In this document: positions 35,728-43,622 of the stretch, in pieces
Layout: each line of letters starts with the position of its first letter
Numbering within the stretch: the stretch's first letter is position 1
From: Leucobacter sp. CX169
GTDB lineage: Bacteria > Actinomycetota > Actinomycetes > Actinomycetales > Microbacteriaceae
Length of the DNA stretch: 64,000 nt
NCBI RefSeq assembly: GCF_017161405.1
Contig: NZ_CP071051.1
Coordinates: forward strand, 2,604,001 to 2,668,000
Reading direction: 5' to 3'
Notes under the pieces: model-generated
The model's input: only the letters and a program-made list of their open reading frames with translations
Database searches by the model: none
What the model was told of the DNA's origin: nothing
Made by a program: the position numbers and the translations under genes

Positions 35728-37131
35728 CTAGCCCTGGCCGCGCACCGTCGCGACCGTAAAGCTACGGTTGCCGATGCGCACGCGCGAGCCGTCTTCGAGC
35801 CGCACGCGCGACCCCTTTGCGAGCAGCGAACCCTCGCCAGTGTCGTCAAGGATCTCTGAGCCGTTGGTCGACCCGAGGTCCGTCAGCCAGACGCTGTCGC
35901 CCCGGTAGTCGAGCCGCAAGTGAGTCTTCGAGACCGTGCCCTCCGAGTCCTGCACCACCACGAGCTGGTCGTCCTGTTCGGTGCGGTCGGGCTTGCGCCC
36001 CAAGTTCACCGCCACCGGGATGGACAGCTGAGCGCGCTGCCCGGTGTCGAAGGTCAGCAGCAGCTGCTCGCCCACCTCGACGTGCCGCACAGGCTGCGGC
36101 GGCGTCGCAATCGGGGCGTCCACGGGCACGACTCCGGCGGGCATTGCGTGTGCGTTGCCCGCTGCGGGCGGCACCGTGCCAGTCGCTGGGCCGCGCGCGG
36201 GCGCCGGGGCGCGCAGGATCGGCGGGACAGCCTGCCCTGCAGGCGCCTGGGCCATGGAAACGGCCGGCTGCTGAGCCTGAGCCGCGGGCTGCGGGGGCGA
36301 TTGAACTTGGGGGCGCTGCTGCGGCTGCGGCTGCGCGTGAGCCTGCGGCTGCGGCTGGGCTTGCGGACGCTGCTGCGGCTGGACCTGCTGCGGCACCTGC
36401 GCGGCCGGCGCCACGTGCTGCATCGGCGCAACCGACGGCTCGACGCGCTGCGGCTGCGCGGGCTGCTGCCCGGCACTGGCCTGGTGCGCGACGGCCGGAG
36501 CCTGCGCCGCGCCCATCGCCTGCGCACTGGCAGCCCACGCCTCGGCACCCTGCACCCATGCCTGGCGCTCGGCGTTGCTCGGCACCTTCACCACGAGGGT
36601 GCGGCCGGCGCGGTCGGCGACGCTGCGCCCCATCCGCATCGGATCGGCCGCGCTCGTTGCGGCGACCGCGATGCCGCCGACGAAGCCAACCAGGCTGCCG
36701 GCGCCCTGCACCAGAGCGCGCACCGCACCGCGGGCCACCCCCGGCGAGAAGGGGGCGTCGTCGCGTACCGTGCGCATGCGCAGCAGCAGGTTGCCGATCG
36801 TCACTCCGGTGCGCGCCTCGAGCACCGCCAAGATGACGGCCGCCTCGAGCAGCACGACCACGCCGACGAGGAGGCTCTTCGTGAACACCCAGGTGAGCGC
36901 GGCGATGAGCAGTACGACCAGCAGATCAGTCGTGAATGCGGCGACGCGGGCGCCTGCGCCAGCCGGCCGGGCCCAGGCGCGGGACCGCGCAAGCGCAGCG
37001 GCGAGACGCGCGGACGTCGGGGTCGTCGGCCGGGCGGCGCGGGCGGGCGGGGTCTGCGGCACCCCGGCGCGGGGTGCCATGGGCGGAGCCATCGGCGCCA
37101 TCGGAGGCTGCTGCTGCGGTGGGTAGGTCAT
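35728..37131 (-). CDS. RDD-FHA domain membrane protein
   Basis: The protein has 467 residues. The N-terminal 55 residues are Pro/Ala-rich. An RDD-type membrane domain spans about 60-165 (GARVAAFTTDLLVVLLIAALTWVF, then GVTIGNLLLRMRTVRDD). A Pro/Gln/Ala-rich linker of about 150 residues follows. The C-terminal FHA domain (about 365-465) keeps the phosphothreonine-binding residues: Gly-Arg in NLGRKPDR, Ser and His in VSKTHL, and Asn in GSTNG. FHA domains bind pThr peptides made by Ser/Thr kinases, one of which is encoded at 56458. The 5' end overlaps the EccD-like gene in an ATGA. Confidence 0.88.
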   Translation of the reverse strand: MTYPPQQQPPMAPMAPPMAPRAGVPQTPPARAARPTTPTSARLAAALARSRAWARPAGAGARVAAFTTDLLVVLLIAALTWVFTKSLLVGVVVLLEAAVILAVLEARTGVTIGNLLLRMRTVRDDAPFSPGVARGAVRALVQGAGSLVGFVGGIAVAATSAADPMRMGRSVADRAGRTLVVKVPSNAERQAWVQGAEAWAASAQAMGAAQAPAVAHQASAGQQPAQPQRVEPSVAPMQHVAPAAQVPQQVQPQQRPQAQPQPQAHAQPQPQQRPQVQSPPQPAAQAQQPAVSMAQAPAGQAVPPILRAPAPARGPATGTVPPAAGNAHAMPAGVVPVDAPIATPPQPVRHVEVGEQLLLTFDTGQRAQLSIPVAVNLGRKPDRTEQDDQLVVVQDSEGTVSKTHLRLDYRGDSVWLTDLGSTNGSEILDDTGEGSLLAKGSRVRLEDGSRVRIGNRSFTVATVRGQG

Positions 37132-38471
37132 CCGGCAAGCGCTCCTCGAAGCAGATCAAAGGTTCCTGCGGCCAAGAACCCGGCTGGGAGCACGAGCGCG
37201 ACCGCCATGCTGTCCACAATATCGGCCGTGCGCGACCAGCCGAGCGAACGGCTGCCGCGCGCGGCGGAAACGCTGAGCACGGCCGCCACACACGCCGCGA
37301 ACAGCAGCGCTCCGGCTGCGACCGATGCGGTCAGGCCGATGAGCCCCGAGCCGATGCCCACCGCACACAGTAAGAGACCGACGAGCACCGCGATCCTGGG
37401 CGGGTTTCGCAGCTCAGACGAAACGGTGCGCCGAGAGGTCAGCACCATGCCGAGCGGCGCAAGCACCAGGAAGGCGATCGCCGAGATCTGTACGAGCAGG
37501 TCGCCGCCTGCGAGCAGAATCGCCGCCGCGGGGAGGCCAATCGCCACCAGCAGCGAGAGTAATAGGGTCGAGACCCGCAGCCGCGCCTCCGCGTTGCTGA
37601 CGAGCTGGCGCACCCGGTCCGCCTCGACCAACGGGATGTACTCGGGCACGCGCCCCCGTACCGTCCAACGCAGCACCATGAATTTGCCGTAGTCGATGAA
37701 GTAGCCCTCATCGACGTTGACCAGCAGGCTCGGCAGCGCGCGCAGCGCGAGCACCGAGGCCGCGGCGAGCACGACGGCCAGCTGGGCCGGGCTCCACCGC
37801 AGCGAGGGGCTCGCGAGCGCGAGCGCCGCCACCAGCATCGCGATCACGACGACCGCTGACGCCCCGGCGCGAATGCGCGAGTGCTTCGTCGCGACCGCGA
37901 GCAGGGCCGCGAGCGTGGCCGCACCGGCCGCACCCATCGCGATCGCAAACGAAGCCGCGTCGTCGACGCCCGCGGGCACGCTCAGCACGCCGGCCAGCAC
38001 GCCGAGCGCCAGGGGCGTCGCGAGGGTGCGGAAGTTATTGTTCTTTGCCGCCTGCTGCGCCCAGGCAAGGGTAGTGAGCACAGCGGCCAGCGCGATGACG
38101 CCAGCGGCGACCCAGCGCGAAGCCGCGTCGCCCGCGGCAACGGCGACGAGGGCAGCGGCGAGCGCGCACGCGACGAGCACCCAGGGCAGCGTGCGCACGC
38201 TTCCTGCCTGGTCAGCGCGACTACGCGCACGATCAGCGACGTGGGCGGAGTGCGTGACCGAATACAGGCCACCCTCGCGCAGCACGGCTGCGGTGGTCGC
38301 GGGATCGATCACAGTTCCGTCTGGACCGAGCACCTGATCGTGCGGTCCGAGGTGAACGCCTGCGGTCGCGAGCACGTGCGCGAGGGCGTCGCCCCGCGGG
38401 ACGACGAGGTCGTGCTGTTTACCGGCTGCGCGCAGCGCGATGCGCCGAAGCTGGGTCGCGGCGGAGTTCAC
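37128..38471 (-). CDS. EccD-like ESX membrane protein (second EccD)
   Basis: This 447-residue protein has an N-terminal ubiquitin-like domain of about 75 residues (RIALRAAGKQHDLVVPRGDALAHVLATAG ... VLREGGLYSV). It is followed by about 10-11 membrane spans with the central soluble-looking loop LVNVDEGYFIDYGKFMVLRWTVRGRVPEYIPLVEADRVRQLV. That layout is EccD, the channel-forming core component. Sequence similarity to the EccD at 39449 is limited to this architecture, so it is a diverged paralogue. It is co-transcribed with the RDD-FHA and mycosin genes. Confidence 0.8.
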   Translation of the reverse strand: MNSAATQLRRIALRAAGKQHDLVVPRGDALAHVLATAGVHLGPHDQVLGPDGTVIDPATTAAVLREGGLYSVTHSAHVADRARSRADQAGSVRTLPWVLVACALAAALVAVAAGDAASRWVAAGVIALAAVLTTLAWAQQAAKNNNFRTLATPLALGVLAGVLSVPAGVDDAASFAIAMGAAGAATLAALLAVATKHSRIRAGASAVVVIAMLVAALALASPSLRWSPAQLAVVLAAASVLALRALPSLLVNVDEGYFIDYGKFMVLRWTVRGRVPEYIPLVEADRVRQLVSNAEARLRVSTLLLSLLVAIGLPAAAILLAGGDLLVQISAIAFLVLAPLGMVLTSRRTVSSELRNPPRIAVLVGLLLCAVGIGSGLIGLTASVAAGALLFAACVAAVLSVSAARGSRSLGWSRTADIVDSMAVALVLPAGFLAAGTFDLLRGALAG

Positions 38472-38535
38472 TGTCTCAGCTTACCGACTGTGGTTCGCGC
38501 CGGTCTCCCGTGCAGATCGCTGTCGCAGAGACGCC

Positions 38536-38570
38536 AAAAGGGCCCACGGGAGCATCCCGAGGGCCCTTCA
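38536..38570 (-). terminator. Terminator downstream of the Esx gene pair
   Basis: Minus-strand hairpin: AAGGGCCC (38538-38545) and GGGCCCTT (38561-38568) with an inner CGGGA/TCCCG stem, followed on the minus strand by four T's. It lies 11 bases after the stop of the WXG100 gene. Confidence 0.85.
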
Positions 38571-38580
38571 TTGGTGAAAC

Positions 38581-38871
38581 TTACGCCGAGAAGCGGCCCG
38601 CATTGCGCGAGTCGCTCTGGTTGTACTGCTGCGAGATTTCCTCGGTGCTGCCGGCGATGCGCTCAAGGAGCATCTGCATCTCGGTCAGCGACTTCGTCCA
38701 CTTGCGCTGCGCGGTGTCGTACGCCGCCTGCGACTCGCCACTCCACGCGGCGCGAAGCTTGCCGACCTCGGACTCGAGGCGCTCGATCTCGGCGCGAAGA
38801 CCCTGTGCGCCGCTGCGGATCTGGCCGGAGAGGGCGCTGACCTGTGCGGTCTGTACTGACATTGACTGCAT
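38581..38871 (-). CDS. WXG100 protein, CFP-10-like partner with YxxxD
   Basis: The 96-residue helical hairpin has Trp43-Ser-Gly45 (AAWSGES) and a C-terminal YxxxD export motif, Tyr83 to Asp87 (YNQSD). In ESX heterodimers the CFP-10/EsxB partner bears this signal and is recognised by EccC, so this is the likely signal-bearing subunit of the pair with the upstream gene. An internal ATG three codons downstream is an alternative start. A strong terminator follows. Confidence 0.93.
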   Translation of the reverse strand: MQSMSVQTAQVSALSGQIRSGAQGLRAEIERLESEVGKLRAAWSGESQAAYDTAQRKWTKSLTEMQMLLERIAGSTEEISQQYNQSDSRNAGRFSA

Positions 38872-38914
38872 ATCTAAATCCTTAACTCGTTCGATACTTA
38901 AAGAACGGAAACTA

Positions 38915-39229
38915 CTAGGAGCCCATCATCGCGCCGAGGCCACTGATGGCCTGCTGGTGCGACTCTTCGGTGGCGGCCTGATCCTGCTCAGTGCCGCGCA
39001 GTGCGTTCTCAAGCTCGATGAGCACGTTGTTCAGGTTGACGGTCTCGGCGTCCCAACGCTGCATGAGCTGCGTGAACGAGACTGCCGCCGCGCCCTTCCA
39101 GAAGCCGCCCAGCTGTTCGATCTCGCCGCGAACCTTCTTGGTGCGCTGATCGATGCCGGCCTTCGCTTCCGCGACGGCCTGCTGCCCCTTGCGTAGGGCA
39201 CCCTCTTCTGCGGAGATTACTTCAGCCAA
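38915..39229 (-). CDS. WXG100 protein, EsxA-like partner
   Basis: The 104-residue protein has Trp44-Lys-Gly46 (GGFWKGAAA) between two helices and no YxxxD, as expected for the EsxA-type subunit of a heterodimer with the next gene. The start is TTG 39229, preceded by AAGGAGG at ideal distance; the ATG 39277 in the same frame lacks a signal and adds a basic tail. It is the first gene of the minus-strand pair and divergent from eccD. Confidence 0.9.
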   Translation of the reverse strand: MAEVISAEEGALRKGQQAVAEAKAGIDQRTKKVRGEIEQLGGFWKGAAAVSFTQLMQRWDAETVNLNNVLIELENALRGTEQDQAATEESHQQAISGLGAMMGS

Positions 39230-39301
39230 CTCGGCCTCCTTCAGTTTGCGCGTACCCTGAAAAGCACGCGAAATCAATGAACGTTCAAGAATTCACCCTT
39301 G

Positions 39302-39386
39302 GGGGTAAAAACCTTTCACCCCTTAAACCTACGAGTCATCTAGGTCTGTGACAAGCGCAGGCGTTACTCGCGCTCAAGAATTCTTG
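39302..39386. promoter_or_regulatory. Palindromes in the divergent esx/eccD control region
   Basis: The 219-bp gap between the two divergent starts holds GGGGT (39302-39306) and ACCCC (39318-39322) as an inverted repeat, and a perfect 12-bp palindrome CAAGAATTCTTG (39375-39386). Another CAAGAATTC lies at 39286-39294. These could be binding sites of a regulator of the whole locus. No clear -10/-35 pair was found. Confidence 0.45.
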
Positions 39387-39448
39387 CGCCACGTTAGGAT
39401 CGGTGGGAGTCTTACCCCTCCGCGCAGCCATACATACGGGAGAACAAT

Positions 39449-40786
39449 GTGACCAGTTCCGCGCCCGACCTCGACGCCATTGTGCGCATCTCGGTCGTCC
39501 ATGCAGAACGCCGCATTGACCTCGCGATCCCCGGCCGGCTGCCGCTCGTCGAGGTATTGCCCGGCATCGCGCGCGGCCTCGGCGTACTCGACCCGACGCT
39601 CTTGCACGGCGGGTACAAGCTCACCCGTGCGGACGGCGCAGAGCTCGACCCCACTCGTGGCGCGATCGTGCAGTCGATCGACCAGGGCGAGATCCTCACG
39701 CTTGCCCGCGGCGGACTCATCGCCGTCCCCAAGCGCTACGACGACGTCGTCGAGGCCGTCATCGACGCGACCTCCGCGCACCACGGAGCCTGGCGCCCCG
39801 AAGATGCGGCCCGCACGGCGACCGCAATCAGCCTGACGCTGCTGGCCCTCAGCGGGATCCTGCTCGGAATGCAGCCCCCCGGAAGCCTGCTGCCCGCCGT
39901 CATCGCCGGCGCGGGCGCCGCGGTGCTGCTCGCCCTCGCGGCGACCCTCAGCCGCATTCGCCACCACGACGCGGGAATCTCGTTCGGCTTCGCGGCCGCC
40001 GCGTTCGGCGCGCTCTGCGGGTACCTGCTGGTGCCGGCTGACTCGATCTGGGGCTTCCCGCTCGCTGCGGCGGGCGCCGGCGCCATTCTCGTCGGCGGCG
40101 CCGCCATGCTCGTGACGACGAAGCCGGTCGAGCTCCTCACCCTGCCCGTCGCGTTTGGCGTCGCCATCGGCATACCCGCCGGCATCGTCGGCCTCACCGA
40201 GATCGACCCCGCCGGCCCGTACGCCATCATGGTTGCGGTCGCCGGCCTCGCCGCGGGCGCGCTGCCCTGGCTGACGCTCAGCAGTACCAGGATCACGGTC
40301 GTCTCCCCCATGAGCGACCTCGAGATGTTTGACCCGCCGCCGCCCGTCGACCCGGCGAAGGTCACCGCCCGCGTCGACGCCGGGCATCGCATGCTCGTCG
40401 CACTGCGCGTCGCATTCGCCCTCGCCGTCCTGCTCGCGACGCCGCTCGTCGCCTCGGCCAGCTGGACGGGCACGATCCTGACGACGCTCGCCGGCGCGAC
40501 GCTCATGTTCCAGTCACGCCAGTCGGCCCGGCGCGCTTCGGTGCTCGTATTGCTCACTGGCGGCACCGCCATCCTGGCGCTCAGCGGCCTCGCGGCGATC
40601 CTGTCGCACCCGGACGAGGCGCCGATCCTGCTCACCGCCCTGCTCGTGGCTACCGGCGTCGTGACCGGACTCACCCTGCTCAGTGACCGCGTGCGCCTGC
40701 GACTGAGCACCCTCGGCGACACGATCGAGGTGATCGCGCTCGCGCTGCTCTTGCCGCTCAGCGTCATCACGGCAGGGCTCGCGTAA
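39449..40786 (+). CDS. eccD: EccD-type ESX membrane channel protein
   Basis: The product has 445 residues, with an N-terminal ubiquitin-like domain (VRISVVHAERRIDLAIPGRLPLVEVLPGIARGLGV ... QSIDQGEILTLARGG). About 11 membrane spans follow from residue 120 onward, with a cytoplasmic loop VVSPMSDLEMFDPPPPVDPAKV between spans. The start is GTG 39449 with GGGAG upstream. It heads an operon eccD-eccB-mycP; eccB begins three bases after its stop. EccD forms the membrane pore core with EccB and EccC. Confidence 0.93.
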   Translation: MTSSAPDLDAIVRISVVHAERRIDLAIPGRLPLVEVLPGIARGLGVLDPTLLHGGYKLTRADGAELDPTRGAIVQSIDQGEILTLARGGLIAVPKRYDDVVEAVIDATSAHHGAWRPEDAARTATAISLTLLALSGILLGMQPPGSLLPAVIAGAGAAVLLALAATLSRIRHHDAGISFGFAAAAFGALCGYLLVPADSIWGFPLAAAGAGAILVGGAAMLVTTKPVELLTLPVAFGVAIGIPAGIVGLTEIDPAGPYAIMVAVAGLAAGALPWLTLSSTRITVVSPMSDLEMFDPPPPVDPAKVTARVDAGHRMLVALRVAFALAVLLATPLVASASWTGTILTTLAGATLMFQSRQSARRASVLVLLTGGTAILALSGLAAILSHPDEAPILLTALLVATGVVTGLTLLSDRVRLRLSTLGDTIEVIALALLLPLSVITAGLA

Positions 40787-40789
40787 CCC

Positions 40790-42130
40790 GTGGCATCAAA
40801 GAAAGACCTGATCGAGGCGCAGAGCTTTAGCCGCAACCGGCTGCTCTCCGCGTTCACCGGCGGCGCCCCCGGCGGCAAGGAGCTCGAGCCCGCGAAGCCG
40901 ATGCGCGCGGTCTTCGGCGGCATTGCCCTCACCGCCATGGTGATCTTGGCCGGCGTCTTCGTCGGGCTGCTCAAGCCCGGCCTGCCCGGCGGGTGGGAGA
41001 ACAACCGCCTCATCGTCGCGCGCGATACCGGCGCCCGGTACCTGAGCGTCAATGGGGAGCTGCACCCCGTCATCAACACGGTGAGCGCGCGCATGCTCAT
41101 TCCGGCCGGCGAGTTCAAGGTCGTCAGCGTCGACCAGTCCTCGCTCAGCGGCATCCCTATCGGCGGCACCATCGGCATCTTGGGCGGCCCCGACACGCTA
41201 CCCAAGGCGGCCGATCTCGACGGCACGCACTGGCAGGCCTGCGCGGCCCCCGAGACCACCGAGTTCTGGATCGGCGAGCAGCGCCGCACCGCCGCGCCGG
41301 ACGGCGCCGGCACCGTCGTCGTGCGCGACGGCGAGACCTTCGTCGTCTCGGACGGAACGAGCTTCGCGGTGCCTGAGGGCAGCGAGACGGCCGTCCTGCG
41401 CGCCGTCGGCCTCGACACGGTGCAGCCACACGAGGTGCGCGGCGACTGGCTCGCGCTGTTCGCGACCGGTACCGACCTCGCACCTTTGACGATCACCGGC
41501 GGCACGGGCGAGGTCGCGGGCGTCGATCTGCCCGCCGGCACCGTCATTCACCCGACCGGCAGCCCCGAGCTCGAGCGCTACCTGCTCACCGCCTCGGGCG
41601 AGCTCGCCCCGCTCGACCCCCTCGCACACCGCCTCTACATGCTGGGCGACGGCGCGGACGGACTGGGCGTGCCCGTCGAGTTGACCCCCTCCGAGATCGC
41701 CGATCTGCCGACGACGGAGCCCGCCGGCGGCACCGACTGGCCGACCGACACCCTTAGCCCGCTGGCCGCGACGGGGTCGCCGTGTGCCACCCTCGCCGGG
41801 AGCAAGAAGGACCAGCGCACGGTGCTCGCGGCTCAGACCTTCACGGGACAGGCTTCGGTCGACCCCGCGGCGGCCGAGACCGGCGTCAATGTGCACCTCC
41901 CCGACAACGTGGGCGCCCTCGTGCGCGGCGGCCCGAAGGGCACGCTCACGCTCATCGATTCGACCGGCACCTCCTACGCAATTCCCGGCGCGGTCGGCAC
42001 CGGGGTGAAGCGGCTCGGCTACACCGGCGGCGACGTCGCCGTCGTGCCAGCCCGCTGGCTGCACCTGCTGCCCGCCGGGCCCGAGCTGACCCCCGAGGCG
42101 GCGGGCACCTCGCCGACGGCCGCGAAATGA
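40790..42130 (+). CDS. eccB: EccB-type ESX core protein
   Basis: The 446-residue protein starts with GTG. The cytoplasmic N-terminus carries the family pattern EAQSFSRNRLLSAFTGGAPGGKELEP. A single membrane span lies at about residues 42-62 (FGGIALTAMVILAGVFVGLL). The extracellular part is beta-rich, with repeats such as RYLSVNGELHPVINTVSARMLI and Cys pairs (WQACAAPE, SPCATLAGS). EccB is the periplasmic-side component of the ESX core. Its TGA overlaps the mycP start (ATGA), so the three genes are cotranslated. Confidence 0.95.
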   Translation: MASKKDLIEAQSFSRNRLLSAFTGGAPGGKELEPAKPMRAVFGGIALTAMVILAGVFVGLLKPGLPGGWENNRLIVARDTGARYLSVNGELHPVINTVSARMLIPAGEFKVVSVDQSSLSGIPIGGTIGILGGPDTLPKAADLDGTHWQACAAPETTEFWIGEQRRTAAPDGAGTVVVRDGETFVVSDGTSFAVPEGSETAVLRAVGLDTVQPHEVRGDWLALFATGTDLAPLTITGGTGEVAGVDLPAGTVIHPTGSPELERYLLTASGELAPLDPLAHRLYMLGDGADGLGVPVELTPSEIADLPTTEPAGGTDWPTDTLSPLAATGSPCATLAGSKKDQRTVLAAQTFTGQASVDPAAAETGVNVHLPDNVGALVRGGPKGTLTLIDSTGTSYAIPGAVGTGVKRLGYTGGDVAVVPARWLHLLPAGPELTPEAAGTSPTAAK

Positions 42131-43416
42131 GGAGTGGCCGCGGAACGTTCGGGTCGCCGCGCACGTTTACGTCGCGGTCCACGCTCGCGCTCACGTTCGT
42201 CGGGGCGGCCCTGGCCGGCATCGCGTTCGTCGCGGCCCCGCTGCCGGTTTCGTCCACGTCGCCGTTTTCGCCGGCTCCCGCCACCGCCGACGACGCCTGC
42301 ACTCCGGGTGTCATGGCCCGCATCGCCGGCCCCCCACCCGTGCTCGAGGCCATCGATGCGGTGCCGGGGACGCTCCCGGTAACCGGTGCCGGCGTCACCG
42401 TCGCGGTTGTTGACTCGGGCGTGGATGCGTCCCGCCCCCAGCTCGCCAACGCCATCGCCCCCGGCAGCGTCTCGCTCGTCGTCGACGGTGAGCGACCCGA
42501 CGGCCTGGGCGACCCGATGGGCCACGGCACCGCCATCGCCGGAATCATTGCGGCACGTCCGGCCCCCGGATCCGGCGTAACCGGAATCGCGCCCGACGCG
42601 AACATCATCTCGATTCGCGTCTTGCGCGACCAGGACCAGCAGAGCAAGGACGCAGGGTTCGGGCCCGAGGCGGGGCGCATGGCCGACGGGATCCGCCTCA
42701 GCGCCGATCTCGGGGCGAAGATCATCGCGGTCGCGTTGAGCGACGACGCCGACAGTCAGGCGCTGCGCGATGCCACTGCCTATGCGTCTGAGCGCGGTGC
42801 GCTCGTCGTGGCGAGCGCGGGCAACCGGGCCACGACGACCAACACCGAGGACAGCCCGCGCTACCCCGCGGCCTACCCCGAGGCGCTCTCGGTGACCGCG
42901 GTGACGCTTGAAGGACTGCCAACCCAGGACTCGATTCACGGCGAGCACGTCGAGGTCGCCGCCCCCGCGCAGGAGGTGCTGACGACGGCCACCGGCGCGG
43001 GCGACTGCGTGTATTCCGCCGACGCGCCCGCGGCGAGCTTCGCCGTCGGCTACGTCGCCGGCGCCGCGGCCCTGCTGGCCGAGGCGTACCCGGATGAGGG
43101 TCCCGAGGGCTGGGCGTACCGGCTGCAGGCCTCGGCGGATCGGCCAAACCCCGACCAGCGGGACGACAAGATCGGCTGGGGCGTCATTCGGCCGGCCGCT
43201 GCCCTCGACCTGCGCCCGGACCGCAGCACGCGCGGCCCGCTGAGCCCCTTTGCGGGCAACGGGAACTCGGCGATCTCGGTGCAGCCCGTGCGCGTGCAGC
43301 CCGGCGCCGCCGAGGCGAGCGAGTCGAACGCGATCACCGCCGTTGCCGTTGGGCTGGGCGGGATCGTCCTGGTGCTCGCGCTCGCGGCAGGGTTGCGGCG
43401 CCGACGCAGCGAGTAG
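42127..43416 (+). CDS. mycP: Mycosin-like subtilase (S8), copy 3, with modified Ser motif
   Basis: The 429-residue protein has a signal peptide (STLALTFVGAALAGIAFVAAPLPVS) and a C-terminal anchor (AITAVAVGLGGIVLVLALAAGL). Catalytic residues are Asp in VAVVDSGVD and His in GHGTAIAG, with the oxyanion Asn in ASAGN. The usual GTS box is changed: Ala-Ala-Ser-Phe-Ala (AASFAVGYVAG) replaces Gly-Thr-Ser-Phe-Ala, so the Ser is kept but its neighbours differ. It follows eccB with an overlap. It resembles standard MycP more than the two minus-strand mycosins in layout. Confidence 0.9.
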   Translation: MRSGRGTFGSPRTFTSRSTLALTFVGAALAGIAFVAAPLPVSSTSPFSPAPATADDACTPGVMARIAGPPPVLEAIDAVPGTLPVTGAGVTVAVVDSGVDASRPQLANAIAPGSVSLVVDGERPDGLGDPMGHGTAIAGIIAARPAPGSGVTGIAPDANIISIRVLRDQDQQSKDAGFGPEAGRMADGIRLSADLGAKIIAVALSDDADSQALRDATAYASERGALVVASAGNRATTTNTEDSPRYPAAYPEALSVTAVTLEGLPTQDSIHGEHVEVAAPAQEVLTTATGAGDCVYSADAPAASFAVGYVAGAAALLAEAYPDEGPEGWAYRLQASADRPNPDQRDDKIGWGVIRPAAALDLRPDRSTRGPLSPFAGNGNSAISVQPVRVQPGAAEASESNAITAVAVGLGGIVLVLALAAGLRRRRSE

Positions 43417-43485
43417 GGGCCTGGGCCCCGATGGTCCGGCAACCTCGCGCCTGACCCGTCTCGCCGCCGAGAACCTTCGTCGAGA

Positions 43486-43532
43486 CGTCGCAATATGCTG
43501 CTTCCCGTGAGTTGAAGCAGCACATTGCGACG
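43486..43532. repeat. 19-bp inverted repeat hairpin
   Basis: CGTCGCAATATGCTGCTTC (43486-43504) pairs with GAAGCAGCACATTGCGACG (43514-43532), with one mismatch and a 9-base loop. It lies in the 206-bp gap between the convergent mycP and Thr-repeat genes. No T-run follows. It may act as a terminator-like barrier or be a dispersed palindromic repeat. Confidence 0.75.
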
Positions 43533-43622
43533 CCTCGGTTGAGGGGGTAGAGGCGGTGGAGCGGCCGAGGTGGCGGAGGGGCCGAGGCGCCGAGGTGGCT
43601 GCCGAGGTAGCGGAGTAGCGGC

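Noticed and set aside
36250-36420. Repeat array in the Pro/Gln-rich linker of the RDD-FHA gene, at first sight repeat- or CRISPR-like
   Set aside because: It is in-frame low-complexity coding sequence (Gln/Pro/Ala codons) with no regular spacer-repeat pattern.
39736-41547. Minus-strand open frame of 603 codons opposite eccD and eccB
   Set aside because: It is Ser/Thr/Ala-rich antisense of the EccD and EccB coding region, and nothing in it resembles a protein family.
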